64,000 nt of DNA, from contig NW_003101667.1 in NCBI RefSeq assembly GCF_000003855.2, positions 972,925 through 1,036,924 of the forward strand, given 5' to 3'. This DNA comes from Blastomyces gilchristii SLH14081. Its lineage: Eukaryota > Ascomycota > Eurotiomycetes > Onygenales > Ajellomycetaceae. A program made the translations under genes and the position numbers. Within the stretch, counting starts at the first letter, position 1; the number at the start of each line of letters is the position of its first letter. Below the pieces are notes generated by a model, which saw nothing but the letters and a program-made list of their open reading frames with translations, made no database searches and was not told where the DNA came from. Of this stretch, positions 1-12,040 are shown piece after piece.

Positions 1-3000
1 ACTCTTGAACACAAGCATAGATGTGATATCACAGTGACTTTAAGCAATGTTGAAATTACAACAGTAATAGATAGCTGATATGTATACAACTCAATAACTT
101 CAATACAAGAAAATTCAATAATTAACTTAATAAGAAATTCATGCAATTTCAACATCTACAGAATTGAATACAAAAGTGCTGAAAGAATGCTTAGATACTT
201 CTGTATATTTCAATGCTTCTGATCTCACTCTCTACTCATCATGAAGAATAGAAATGCTTATGAAACTGAGTGTAGATGAAGATGTCATCAGTTCACTAAC
301 TAATCAAGATTAATATATCAATGAACAATTGAAGAATCACACAAAATAGAAGTTTCATTCATGAATGAAAGCATGTGAATCAGTGTTATAAACATCTGAT
401 AATATTATTAAACATCTTGATGTTCTGTTCTAAGACACTGCTATATAACAGAAAGTATTAGATTGATTACAGAGTGTCTGATAGAGAAACACTTCTCTTA
501 CAACATTCATCTCTGACTTTAACACTAAGATTCTAGAAGCAGATAATCAATCTTGAGAGAATTGAATAAAGATTAGCATGCTCAAGAAGACATTAACTTT
601 TGAACTCTTACAGATTCTTATAAGTGTAGACAAAGATCAGACTTATGAAGGTTTCTGCATACAACTCTGAACATTGAATGACTGTCTTATCAAGCTCAAG
701 AGTATACAGAACAGTGACAGAAGATGTTACACTTATATATCTGCACTGAGAAATAACTCAGCCACTCATACACCTGCGCTGAGAAATGACAACAATGATG
801 CAGATGCTATGAATTGAGTAGACTTGAATATCTATATATAAGCAAGAATCTCTGCTGTCTGAACAGACTTTTAAGTTTCTGAGATCACTTCTGAAGAAGT
901 CACTGACTGATATCAATGAGAGGTGTGTATTAATTGTAACTGATCAGAATATATTGCTTTCAACTGCTGATCAGTCTATGTATCTTCTCACTCAAGAGAA
1001 AGACCAGTATCTTCTCATTCAAAGAATAAATTAACATCTGTCTGTGTCAATCACATTGCATTGAAGAAAGATTCAGAAGACAACTATGAAGATGCTCTGA
1101 TGAAACAGAGAAAAGATTAGCTTCTGTCTAAATTTGTAAACAGAAGCTTGAAGAGGTCAGATGACAATAATTTAAAGAGAAAATAGCAATGAATGCAATT
1201 CTTGTATCTACTGTGATTGATAACATGTATAATATGAAAGTCATGATAGACAGCAATCTATGTTATTATGCAATGATTAAATCTTCAGTGTATTCTCTTA
1301 TCAAAACTCTGACTCCTTGCAGAATTTAATGATTCGAAAGACATTCACATTTGTTACATGATGAAACTAAACATAGATGTTGAAGAACATCAATGTGAAG
1401 ATATCTATGTATATGAGATTGATAATCTTAACTATAATCTTATGCTAGAACTTATCTGACTATCTGAACAGAGCATCTTGTTGAATACTTAAAACAGGAG
1501 TTTAATATTCTCTAACAATGATAGGATTCATGAAGATGATATTCATAAGACTATGAATCTTATACAGATCTCTGTCAACACTTATGAAATGCTCTGAAAA
1601 AGAAGTCATCAGTGAGACTGCTGATAAAGTCACTGATAGCAGAATCATGTATCAATCTATTTCATCAGTCTGGCTGATATCAAGAAGACTCTAGAGAAGT
1701 TATCCTGTACTATAATAATAGATTCTTGCACAAAACTCTCTCAATAATATCATGAATATCTAGATATCTTCTGATAAGATAATATTATGAATATACCTTC
1801 TTTACAAGGCTCAGAAGTGAATCACAGTATCAAGTTAGAAAAGAAGAATGATAAGAATTCTGAGTCATCATAAGGCTCTCTTTATAATATATCTCAAGAT
1901 GAACTTCTTCTTCTTCAGAAGACACTCAATAATCTGTTGAATAAGAGATTCATATATGTTAGTAACTCTTCTGCTGCAGCTTCTATTCTCTTTACAAAGA
2001 AATCAGGTGAAGAACTTCAATTCTGTGTAAACTATTGAGATCTGAACAGATTGACAAAGAAAGATCATTATCTCTTATCTCTTATCAATGAAACTCTAGT
2101 ATATATCAGATGAGTCTGATAGTTTATAAAGCTAGATGTCATTATCATGTTTTATAAGATTTGTATCACTGAAGAAGATGAATAACTTACAGCATTTCAA
2201 ACATGTTATAATCTCTTTGAATGAGTAGTCACACTCTTTAGACTGACTAATGCTCTCAGTACATTTCAGAAGTATATTAACTGAGCACTTCAAGATTTCC
2301 TTGATGAGTTTGTATCTGCATATCTAGATGACATTCTCATCTTCACTGATGAATCTAGAAAAGAACATTAAGAACATGTGTGAAGAGTATTACAATAATT
2401 ACAAGAGGCAGAACTACTGATAGATATTAATAAGTGTGATTTCAAAGTCAAGAGTACAAAATATCTAGATTTTATTATAGAAGCTGACAAGAGAATTCAA
2501 ATGAATTCTGAGAAGATCTTCACTATTCTTGAGTGAAAAGCTTCATATACTGTGAAAGATGTACAAAGCTTCATCAGATTTACTAACTTCTATCAGTGAT
2601 TCATATGAAACTTCTCAGATATTGCAAGATCACTCATAGAACTCATTAAGAAGAATTCAGTATTTCAGTGATTAGCAGACACTGAAGCTGTATTCACACA
2701 GATAAAGAAGATATTCATTAATATCTCTCTGCTGATAATATTCAATTCTGATTGTAAGACAGTTGTTGAAGCTGATTTCTCTGACTATATCATAGAAGAA
2801 GCTATATTGCAATATGATAATGAAGATGTCTTATAATTATACATCTTCATGTCTAAGAAACTGAGTTCTGCTGAATGCAATTACAAGATCTATAATAAGA
2901 AACTTCTCACAATTATACACTGTCTAGAAGAATGAGACTCTGAACTCTGAAGTATCTTCAAATTTGAGATAATCACAGATTATAAGAATCTCAAGCATTT

Positions 3001-5116
3001 TATAATCATCTGTAAGCTTACTGAATATCAGATGTAATGATCTGAGCTATTAAGTCATTTTCATTTCACTATACACTATCACCTCAGCAGTCAGAACTCA
3101 ATGACAGATACTCTCTCATGACAAGAGCAAGATATACCTTCTGATATAACAGACACCTGTTGAATGAATCAGAAACACTGACTCTTAGATCTGAAGATAT
3201 TAGTTAATCAAGATAAAACAACTCATGACATTATACATACTTCTTCAATTAGAACATCTCCTCTCTGAACTGTTATCAACACTGATATCAATATCTCAAC
3301 TTCTCTCACACTGAATAAACTGTGATATATAACAGTCTGAGCTGATGAACTTCTTCAGATTCTCACTGAAGCAGTACAATAAGAAGTATCTTGATTTTCT
3401 TCAGAACTATGTATAAAGACTGACATCTGAGAATGTTCAATTGATAGTAATAATACTCTATGATTTCATGAATGACATTGAGTCTCTCAGTCTGAACCTC
3501 TACACACTCAGATAATGCAAGAGATGCATGATTCATGTATAACTGATTATTCAGGTTGTGAATAACTGTATCAAATGATCTCTTGAGAATTCTACTGATC
3601 TGAGATATTAAACAGTATCAGATGCTTTATCTGAAACTGCAATCATTATTTCTCTATCACTTCATGAAAGAATCATAGAAAAGGCCTGCTGAAATCACTC
3701 AATGTCTCTGATAGAATCTGATAAGATGTGACAATTGACTTCACAGTTGATCTCTCTGAGAGTAAGAGTTGTAGAAATGTTCTGATCATTGTGAACTGAT
3801 TAAGTAAAGATATAATACTAGAATCTTATAATAAGATGAATACTGAATAAGTTACTGAAGCATTTCTACAGAGTCTGTTCTATTAAATGTATGAATTACT
3901 GAGATCTATAGTATTAAATCAGAGCTGTCAATTCATAAGTACTCTCTGAATAAGAATCTGTCAAGTTCTTAAGATTACATATCATTTGTTAACTGTCTAT
4001 CACTCTGAGACTGATGATGCATCAGAATAAACAATTCAGATTATAAAGAATTATCTTTATAAGTTCTGTAATCACTTATAAGATGATTAGTATGATCTTC
4101 TTCTACACACAGAGATTACTATCAATGATTGAGATGCTATCTCAACAGGTGTAAGTCTGTTCTTTCTTACACATAATTATCACATAAAAGTGTTGAATCT
4201 TCTAGAGATCACACAGTTTATATCAAATCTCTGCAGTCTGATTCAGATCACTGATAACATAGTAACAAAACTCTGAGACACTTATGACTGAGCAGAAGCC
4301 TTCATGACAAGCACTAAACAAGATTAAGAGAACTGAATTAATGTTCACTGAGATTTCACTGAGCAATATAAGATAGAAGATCTGATATGATTGAATCTTA
4401 AGAATATATAGATCACACACTCATCTTGTACACTGAATTACTACTATATAAAGTATAAAGTGATAGAAGTTCTAGACAGTTATAACTACTGTCTTAACAC
4501 ATTATCAGAGATTCATAATGTCTTTTATATGAGCTTGTTTCATCACACTGTCACTGATCTGTTCTCTTCTCAACTGACTTCTGACTGACAGTCACCAGGA
4601 ATTATAGAAGAAGATAATGAACTTGAATAAGAGATTGAAGATATTCTTGATAAGAGATCTCACAGCTGCAGCTGATAATATCTTGTGAAATAAGTCAGCT
4701 ACAATTGCTTAATCTGAACTCTGAGTTTCACATTATCTGAGATTGCAGCCCTTGACTGATGAGAGCTATGTATAACTAAGAAAGAAAGAGAGAACTAATG
4801 TAATAAGCTGCATCTGATTAATTATATAAACTATTCTATTACACTTCACAGATTTCTACCACTCTGATTCTCAGTCACTGATTCTTAGCTGAAAATCTAT
4901 GAAATTTCTATTCTTTCACTCTGAAGCTTTACTATGTATGAAAACTTCTATTCTTTCACTCTGAAGTTTCACTGTGTACATCACCATGTATGTGTATAAA
5001 TATTCACTTCAATTACTGATTCTCACACTTTCTCTTTCTTTCCTTCTTTAATGTTTTTCACTTTGTTATATAAGACCTATATATTATACTGATCTATTCA
5101 GCGTAGACCTCTTACA
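1..5116 (+). mobile_element. Ty3/gypsy chromovirus-type retrotransposon E1, 5' end outside window, heavily mutated
   Basis: Six-frame reading with stops ignored gives a Ty3 polyprotein in order. Gag runs from position 1 to about 1185 with a CX2CX4HX4C zinc knuckle at 926-966, its His changed to Tyr. A retropepsin-like stretch covers about 1189-1470. Reverse transcriptase covers about 1960-2530, with YLDD intact at 2331-2342. RNase H lies at about 2740-3110. Integrase covers about 3430-4500, with the first catalytic Asp at about 3737. A chromodomain-like tail sits at about 4600-4760. The 3' LTR follows. Stops are almost all TGA or TAG where Trp, Arg or Gln is expected, so no product is made. 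The order RT-RNase H-integrase and the chromodomain place it among Ty3 chromoviruses; the LTR/PBS arrangement of its relatives points to the Tf1/sushi group. The 5' LTR lies left of the window. Confidence 0.9.
4799..5116 (+). repeat. 3' LTR of E1 (318 bp)
   Basis: It starts as a mutated TGTGGCGGGCTGC (here TGTAATAAGCTGC) and ends CCTCTTACA. The same boundaries occur in eight other LTR copies of the window. A TATAAATA box and a CT-rich run precede the 11-nt segment AATGTTTTTCA proposed as the transcript 5' end. A purine-rich tract (AAAGAAAGAGAGAACTAA) lies immediately upstream at 4781-4798. Confidence 0.9.
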
Positions 5117-5445
5117 ATTATCAACTGAATCAGTGAATAGAATATGAGATTATGAATATATATGTAAGTGAGATTGTATTAAATTCATTATCTTGATATT
5201 CATTTATTGAATTCTTGCTAATATTGTTCTCTTTTTCTTGCTTTTTTTACAAATGTAATGCGTTTTCTGCAAGTCTCTTTTTAAGTAAGCAGTAGTATTA
5301 TTGATTATCAAGATCTTAAACATATTAATACTGATAGAATAAGACAATTTTAACTTCTGATGAATGTATTGAATGAAGCAGTAGTTAAAATAATGATTAT
5401 ATTGACAAGGAATTCTGAATTGGCAGCAATTTTGTGCAAAATAGG
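5117..5445. other. AT-rich sequence, no feature seen
   Basis: Between the E1 LTR and the SINE target duplication I see no coding frame, LTR end or repeat shared with the rest of the window. Confidence 0.6.
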
Positions 5446-5455
5446 TCTCATAACC

Positions 5456-5833
5456 GCCCCGGTGGCCGAATGGTTAATGCGGCCACCCGGTAGCGCCTTG
5501 GCGTGGGAAACCAAGGCGCGTGGGTTCGAAACCCGCAGGGGATACATTAAATCCGGAACTCAAGCACCTCAGGTTTCTAATAAATACAGAGGTGTACAAA
5601 TCACTCCAATGAATTGCTCTATGTTCCTGGGCTGAGAAGTTATTATCGCATGTATCTAATTGTCACTTCTTTGTATTTTCCTATGTTCTTGTTATCTTGG
5701 CGTGGTCTCAACACCTGTATTTCCTTCTGTATAATCAACACTTGACCTGTATTTAACATCACGCAAGGACTCATTATAAGCTTCACTTGCCTATGAGTAT
5801 AATGAAAGAATAATAATAATAATAATAATAAGA
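5456..5833 (+). mobile_element. tRNA-derived SINE, copy 1 (378 bp)
   Basis: The head is a class II tRNA-like sequence with a Pol III A box TGGCCGAATGG at 5463-5473 and a B box GGTTCGAAACC at 5523-5533. The segment between them contains a 9-bp GC-rich stem (GCGCCTTGG/CCAAGGCGC). An unrelated body of about 280 bp follows, ending in an (ATA)n tail. The element is flanked by the 10-bp repeat TCTCATAACC at 5446-5455 and 5834-5843. A second copy lies at 44571-44945 on the other strand, about 93-95% identical by eye. The head keeps many CpG sites although the surroundings have almost none. It is not a functional tRNA: no normal anticodon arm can be folded. A stop-free frame across it is accidental. 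Confidence 0.88.
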
Positions 5834-5941
5834 TCTCATAACCTGTGAAAGATGTAAAGCTTATATGATTGAAAGATTGCTAGCTTGTGAAAAGTTATAT
5901 GGTGAAAGAATTAGTAAGCCAGATCACATGACCTGACAGAA

Positions 5942-6175
5942 TGTTGATGTTTACTACGTCTATCTCAGTTACGTGCCACTCAACCTGTTTAGTAAGAGCT
6001 TGTGTAGCTAGATTACAATACACAACAATATTATTCTTCAAGAGATTATGAGACTCTCTATAAGCTACAAAAAACCACAAGATAATATGCTAACTATGTC
6101 TTCACATATCATTACACATGCCTAGATGTTTTTATAATTAATTGAACTCATGATGAATCTGAGATCAGGTGAAAC
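5942..6175 (+). mobile_element. Copia-family 5' LTR plus start of leader, fragment
   Basis: Positions 5942-6118 (TGTTGATG...TTACACA) match, in the opposite orientation, the LTRs of the Copia element ending at 50236, including the stretch around CTACTACG/GTTACGTG and CTTCAAGAGATTATGAG. About 55 bp beyond the LTR also match the sequence just inside that element's 5' LTR (AATTGAACTCATGATGAA, CTGAGATCAGGTGAAA). It is therefore the 5' end of an inserted element rather than a solo LTR. Similarity is lost after about 6175. No clean 5-bp target duplication is visible. Confidence 0.75.
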
Positions 6176-6540
6176 TAGACTGATCATGTAACTGTGTCTG
6201 AGATTAGAATCAAACTTTACAGTTATCATATTACCTAAAAGCATTACTTCTGATCATGATTTATGTTCATCATATTGATCTCAAATTCTGTTATTTCAAA
6301 TATTAAAGGTCTCAGATTCACTTTTCAAATAAAAATCTAGTCTCAGATAAAGAATATGTTTAAATTCTTAGTCACATTTTCATTCTGATCTTATTATTGA
6401 AAATGACATTAAATGAGATCATGAAATCATTTCTCACTTACATAATATCATAACATAGTGCTCATTTGTTGAAAATTCAATAGAGAGTATTACTAAATAT
6501 CATTACTTTTCTGAATACAGATTATAATTAATATTATTTT
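6176..6540. other. AT-rich sequence, unassigned
   Basis: No reading frame or repeat recognised. It could be further Copia leader too decayed to align by eye. Confidence 0.4.
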
Positions 6541-6613
6541 AATTAAAAAAAAAAATGTATAATACAAAAAATAACAAAAAAATAAATAATAAAATAACAA
6601 GAAAAAATCACAA

Positions 6614-6646
<33 letters not shown>

Positions 6647-6776
6647 GAAAAAAAGAAGAGAAAGAAAAAAAGAGAGAGAAAGAAAAAAAGAGACAGAAAG
6701 AGAAAGAAAAATAAAAAAAAAAAAGAAAAGAAAAAGAAAAAAACAAAAAATAAAAATAAAAAAAAATCAAGATCAC
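6541..6776. repeat. Purine tract (A/AAAG/GAGA low complexity)
   Basis: About 235 bp of nearly pure purine on the plus strand, including a long A run near 6617-6640 and A/G repeats. The Lys/Arg-rich plus frame and Phe/Ser-rich minus frame are artefacts of composition. Confidence 0.9.
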
Positions 6777-7857
6777 AGAGTCACAGCACTCTTAAAATAC
6801 TCACTTCTCAGAGTCTTTGCAATATTTATCATCAACTGTGTATTTCTTACAGTGAGAATAACACAGCTGTGATGAGTCATTGTCTTAATATCATCTAATA
6901 AATAATCAGTATATATCTATATAAATATGAATAATTAGAAAACATACACTTAAAAAGTGTGATCAGGGTGAACTCTGCTACTACTTGAATGATATCAAGA
7001 GTAGAACACTGAAATTGATGATTCTTCTCATCAATTTCACAGACAAGGCATGTGAAGATGATCTTGAGAAATATAAGATTTTCAGACTTCTGATAGAAAC
7101 AGATCTCATGAAGAGACTCTATTTTCATCATATCAGAGACTGAGTGTTATTAAAAAGTGTTACTTTAATACACATGCACTTACTGTGATGATTCACTCTC
7201 TATACATGTGACTGAGAGTTGCAGCTTTCTCACACTGCATGGCTCTTCCTGAGATGCTGCTGCCAGTTTGCAACTCACACAGTCTCTCAGTTCAGCATGC
7301 GCTGTGTATATACAGCCCTGCATGCTGGGGCTGTGTTGGCCATTATGGCCTGACGTGGTACTCACTTTTCACAGGCCATGTTTTGTTTGATTGAGAGGGG
7401 AGGGAAGGACATGACTGCTGTTTTATTTGAGAGAAAGTGAGTAATTGAATCTGTAGAAGATAATTTGATTTCTTCTGCATTTGAAATTTAATTAGTCTAT
7501 ACTCTTCAATTTGAGGATTTCTGAGAGTGTTTTAATAGTTTTCATATCAGCTTGGAATTAGTGATTGATTGAAGAGAAGAAAAGAGAGAAGAAAGAAATG
7601 AGAACAACTTATCTTTATAATATGAAAACAGAGAATTGCTGCAATCATTTATTCTAGTAACAAAGATCTGTTTTCTGCATGTATCTCTGATACAGATTAT
7701 ATGATAACTGCATACAAAGAATATCAACAGTGCATGTATTGAATGAAGATAATATTACTATACAACACTGTAGCTGTTTCTGTATATTGCTGAAAGCTGT
7801 TAATATTTTCTTTAAGTCTCTTTATATTTGATAAGTCAGTAATATATTTCAATGCAC
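6777..7857. other. AT-rich sequence with a CpG-poor, inverted-repeat-rich patch at 7185-7375
   Basis: No gene recognised. The patch at about 7185-7375 is less AT-rich and contains imperfect inverted repeats: ACTGAGAGTTGCA against a split TTGCAACTC/CTCTCAGT, CAGCCC/GGGCTG, and TGGCCATTATGGCC. This could be the end of a decayed DNA transposon; nothing else supports that. Confidence 0.35.
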
Positions 7858-7988
7858 TCTTTCTTTCATTATCATCATTATTATCATCATCATTATCATC
7901 ATCATCATTATTATCATCACTATTATTATTATTATTATCATCATTATTATCATCATCATTATCATCACTATTATCATTATTATCATAT
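7858..7988. repeat. Trinucleotide microsatellite (TCA/TTA)n
   Basis: Interspersed TCA and TTA triplets for about 130 bp. The His/Tyr-rich reading frame over it is an artefact. Confidence 0.92.
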
Positions 7989-8029
7989 TATTTCTGACTG
8001 TCTCTTCTGCCTTCACCTCTCTTCAATGC

Positions 8030-8850
8030 TCACTGAAATCAATTATGTCATTTCTCTTCAAATATTCTGCGGTCCTGCAGACCATCAAGGCGCGTGAGCA
8101 CTGTCACAGATTGAAGAAAGAGAAGAAGAAGATGTTCAAGTGAGAGAAGACAGATTACAAGATATATTATAATACCTTGAAGAGGCTCTGTAAGAGAGTA
8201 GAATGATAATGATTTTAAGTAACACTTCTGATAGATTTAGACTGAACTAAGTATAGGAATAATACAGATGGCACTGCCTGTGAGAGATTGAAGAAGAAGA
8301 TAGTGAAGAGTCTTATACAGTAGTGATGAGATCAGAAGAAGTTCTGAGAATGATTTAAGACTAAGATGAAGAGAGAGAGAGAGAAGAAGAGTATTACTGC
8401 AAATAAGCAGTGATAGAAGAAGATTGAGAGAGTGTTGAAGCAGGAGATAAAGAAGTCAAAACTGATAAGTTTTTTATTTATTGAGAGATAACAATTTTTA
8501 ATAACACTTCTGTTCTCTAATTGATTAGCAGAAGCTGGTAGAGAAGAAGGGGATTGAGACCTTATTCAGGTCTCAAATGCACTTTATGATTCAGAATATT
8601 GAGAAGGCAGTCCTGCTCTCTGAGCATGCCAATCTGCTTACTGCTAAGATGAAACCTGAGACAGTAGATCAGGAAATGCGGGATTTTGAGATGCAGATTG
8701 ACCTGGCTGAGAGGAAGCAGTGAGAACCCTTCTCTGAGAAGGCAGTGAAGAGAGATTTTGAGATGATTATCATCTCAGATAAGAAGAAGAAGAAGAAGAA
8801 GAAGAATAAGAAGTGAATTATAAAGAATAATAAGAAGAATGAGAAAGAGA
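8030..8850 (+). pseudogene. Degenerate coding relic of unknown family with apparent introns
   Basis: On the plus strand, coding-like stretches read LQTIKAREHCHRLKKEKKK (from about 8074), then MKREREKK-type basic sequence (about 8360-8460), then a 90-residue stretch from about 8530 (QKLVEKKGIETLFRSQ..., HANLLTAKMKPETVDQEM, DFEMQIDLAERKQ) ending in a poly-Lys run near 8790-8815. The stretches are separated by intron-like segments with TAACACTTCTG and terminal TGATTAG. TGA stops interrupt the frame. A charged, coiled-coil-like C-terminal tail of a fungal transposase is possible but is a guess. It lies upstream of the hAT relic on the same strand, so it might also belong there. Confidence 0.4.
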
Positions 8851-9440
8851 AGAAAGATAATAAGTAGAAAAAGTTTTTTTCTTTTTATATTAGTTAGTTG
8901 TAAGTTCATAATTATTAATAATTGAAATTAATTTTGAGTTTTTAAAAATTATTATACAAGTTGTAATCAAGTCAGAAACAATATATATATATATATATAT
9001 ATTTAACTATCATGATTCACAAATCACTATAATATATAAGTATCAACATTTTTTCAACATTGATATTCATAATATTAATATATTTTTAATAATATTATCT
9101 GATAATGTAATTTAGTAACACTCTCTTTCACAATATTAATATATTTCAAGAAATATGACAGAGATTAATCAAGATTGTTTATTTACTTTTATACATCAAT
9201 GATATTCAATCTGAGTTAGTACTAAAATTATAACTAAGCTAAGAAACAAGATTATTTTCTCTTATATTAATTCTTCTTATACACATCAGTGATCAGTTAT
9301 TGAAAATAAATTATCATCTTTCTCAAATTATTATCATATCTTCTGAATTCACTTCTTTCACTTCTTTTACTTCTATTGAAGATTCATAAACTCTTTAAGA
9401 AATCACTGTGAATTACAAAGTCTATGTTGTTTACAATTTA
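8851..9440. other. AT-rich spacer with an (AT)n microsatellite
   Basis: Holds (AT)n at about 8982-9002. No coding similarity seen. Confidence 0.5.
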
Positions 9441-11880
9441 ATACAGAATACTCTCTTTCAATTATGATGAATGATTACTTCATTCTTCACATCTGATTTC
9501 AGGTCATGAAATTTGTGAAAAACTCAACACAAATATCAAGATGAACTATGAAATAATTATCAACAGATTGCATTGCAGATTACTGAAGAGTCATCTCTCT
9601 GCTACAATCACTGTAACTTCATTCAGAAACATTCATCATAAACTGATTATAACTCTGAAGAAATTTCCTGACATCTGAAGTCATCAGAATGCAGACAATA
9701 AAAGAAAAATAATTAAAAAATTACTACTGAGCTGATAAGTTGCTCTATCAGATAATGATTTTTAATAATGCTAACTTTCTAATTTGAAGAAAATTATATG
9801 AAAATGACTCTGTACTAGTACTCTGATTTCATAACTCTCATCTGATAACTTCCATGAATAATTATTTTGCATGTGTATATCTCTGAATCTTTCTCTTTGA
9901 TCAATTGAAAACTCTGAATTCTGAACACTTCTTCAAATGCTTAATTCAAATCTTTATATTTCACATCAATTCTGTCTTCAGTTCAATCTCAAGACATACT
10001 ATAAAGTCAATATGCAACATCTAGAATCAGAGTTGAAGAATCATTGAAGAGTGTCTCTCACAGTGAATGCATGAACTAGTATAAATAATCTTGCATTTAT
10101 AGAAGTTACATGTTATTACATTGATGAGAACTGAACTTACTAAGAGACATTAATTGAATTTGAATCATTGATCAGTAGTTATACTGAGGATTATATGACA
10201 GAGATATTAATAACTGTGATTAAAAATAACTATTGAGATATTAGTCTCAGTCTTCTTATAATTACAACTGACAATACTGTGAATAACTACACTATGATAA
10301 AGAGTTTGAAGCAAAAATTGACTTTGCATTTATAAAATGATAAATAGAATCATATTCTCTGCATTGCTCATGTGATTCAACTTGTGATATAAACACTGAT
10401 AAAGAATCTTAATATCAAGATGAAGAATAATGAGATGACTGATTCTTGAGATGAGAATGAGATGAAAGTAATTACTCAAGTAACTTTTACATTCACTTTA
10501 CAAAAGATAATGTTTTTTGATAACACTTTTTGATATTGCTTTTTGATAACACTTTTTAATAACACTACTGTTAATTTTGAATAGATTGACTAATAATTTA
10601 AATATCATAGATTCAAAACATTGCTAATACAATTTGTATCTCTTCTAAATAATAACAATGATTTCATGATATTCAATAAATAAACAAATCAGTCACATCA
10701 CTGAATATGATACAGAATGTTAAAATATGATAGAGTTCAATATATAAGATAACTGTTCAGACTCTTCAATTGTGTCAGATAATTGATCATTGAGTGCAAC
10801 ACTCTGATCAGGAAAAGATTCAGATATTGAAACTTTCTGATATAAAGTGAACTCAGTTGAAATATATAATTGATTTACTGTTTCAGTTTTATAAGACAAT
10901 AAAGACAGTTTCAATCACTTGTACATCAATGCTGCAGTCAGTCTGGTGAGTGTATAACAGTTTATTTACTCATCTTGAGAAACAGTTAAATCACTCAAAA
11001 AGAAATTCAGTCTGAGATGATGCTATAGTGCAGGCTATTGTTACTGTAAGAGATAAACTGGCATATTACTACAGCAAAATGAAACAATCTTTTACAGAGT
11101 ACTATACTGTAGTAGCTCTACTAGATCTCTTCTATTAAGTTAATATCTACACTTCTCAAGATTGAACAGAGAAGAAATGAGACTCATATGTTAAATTAGT
11201 CTGAGACTACTACAATATCAACTATCAGAGATTTGAATGAGCAGATGTTCAAGATATGAAGACAGTGAAATACAATTCTCTAGTAAGTAACAATCTTTGA
11301 TAACACTTCATATTATATAGAACTATAATACTAACTTTGAAACAGAACTTATATACATTGATTATAACTGAAAATCAGGCAAAACTACATGCTTGTAAAA
11401 CTGAATTTAACTGCTATCTTCAAGATGATCTGATAAATTTACATGCTAAATCAATTCTAGAGTTATGAAAAATTGTTAAGAGTATATATTCAACTATTAC
11501 ACTGATAATATATAATATTCTGATAATTTCATTGACAGAGGTGAGAATGAAGTGAAAGTTCAACTCAAGTTGAGATATTTATCACTATCACTGAGAACAA
11601 TTACAAGGAGAAATAATCAAGAAACTCATGATTGTAAAATATGAAATTATCAGACAGTTTAATACCTCTGATCACAGTATATCAGAGAAGTGTAGTTTTC
11701 ATGAGAAAGTGAAGAATAAACTTGTACAAGAATGTATTTAGTTGTTTCATGAGTGTTATCAATAATTATTACTAAATTCTGATTATATAAGCAATCACTG
11801 AATGAACTGAATGAGACTGATTTTGATCTTCAGTCTCAGTCTCATTCTGATTTTGAAAGAATGATTATCTTTCACAGTTT
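9440..11880 (+). pseudogene. hAT-superfamily transposase relic with introns
   Basis: Reading through stops, the plus strand shows the hAT core. ITTDNTVNNYTMIKSL (about 10258-10305) corresponds to the conserved TTDNASNN block, followed by HILCIAHVIQLVI (about 10350-10390). A block with KLAYYYSK and VVALLDLFY follows at about 11055-11140. The C-terminal dimerisation region lies at about 11410-11640 (DDLINLHAKSILE, DIYHYH, LMIVKYEII). At least one intron is still readable: GTAAGTAAC at 11283, ACTAAC near 11330, CAG at about 11343. Another, with GCTAAC and ending in AAG, lies near 9740-9796. Many TGA/TAG codons interrupt the frame, so it is dead. The N-terminal zinc finger and terminal inverted repeats were not found. 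Confidence 0.75.
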
Positions 11881-12040
11881 ATTCTGAAAAATTACTCTCA
11901 TTTCACTGTTCTTGAATTAAATCTGGTCATTTTTCACATCATTTCTCTCAGAAATGGTTCATTTTCAGATTTTTTTGAGGCTTGGTCCTGATGAGACTCA
12001 CGTCAAGAAATGTATGAGACCAGACCAAATGAGACTAAAT
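11881..12040. other. Transition into GC-richer island, unassigned
   Basis: Contains a short imperfect inverted repeat (GGTCCTGATGAGACTC.../...GAGACCAGACC). It could be the 3' end of the hAT element, but no partner end was found. Confidence 0.3.

Noticed and set aside
1..5116. Classical Neurospora-type RIP (CpA to TpA) as the source of damage
   Set aside because: CpA and TpG are still very common while CpG is almost gone; the context does not fit simple CpA targeting, so only a RIP-like process is claimed.
5456..5550. Intact tRNA-Ser/Leu gene
   Set aside because: A and B boxes are present, but the acceptor stem pairs poorly and there is no proper anticodon arm. Body, tail and target duplication show a SINE.
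5360..5635. 91-residue open frame over the SINE (and the equivalent at 44742-44984)
   Set aside because: Both frames read through the tRNA-derived head of the same SINE. Similarity between the two 'proteins' is the repeat, not a gene.
6543..6872. Lys/Arg-rich and Phe/Ser-rich open frames
   Set aside because: Produced by the purine tract; low complexity only.
7858..7988. CRISPR-like array
   Set aside because: Trinucleotide repeats without spacers; the sequence is eukaryotic.
7852..8097. His/Tyr-rich open frame
   Set aside because: Translation of the TCA/TTA microsatellite.
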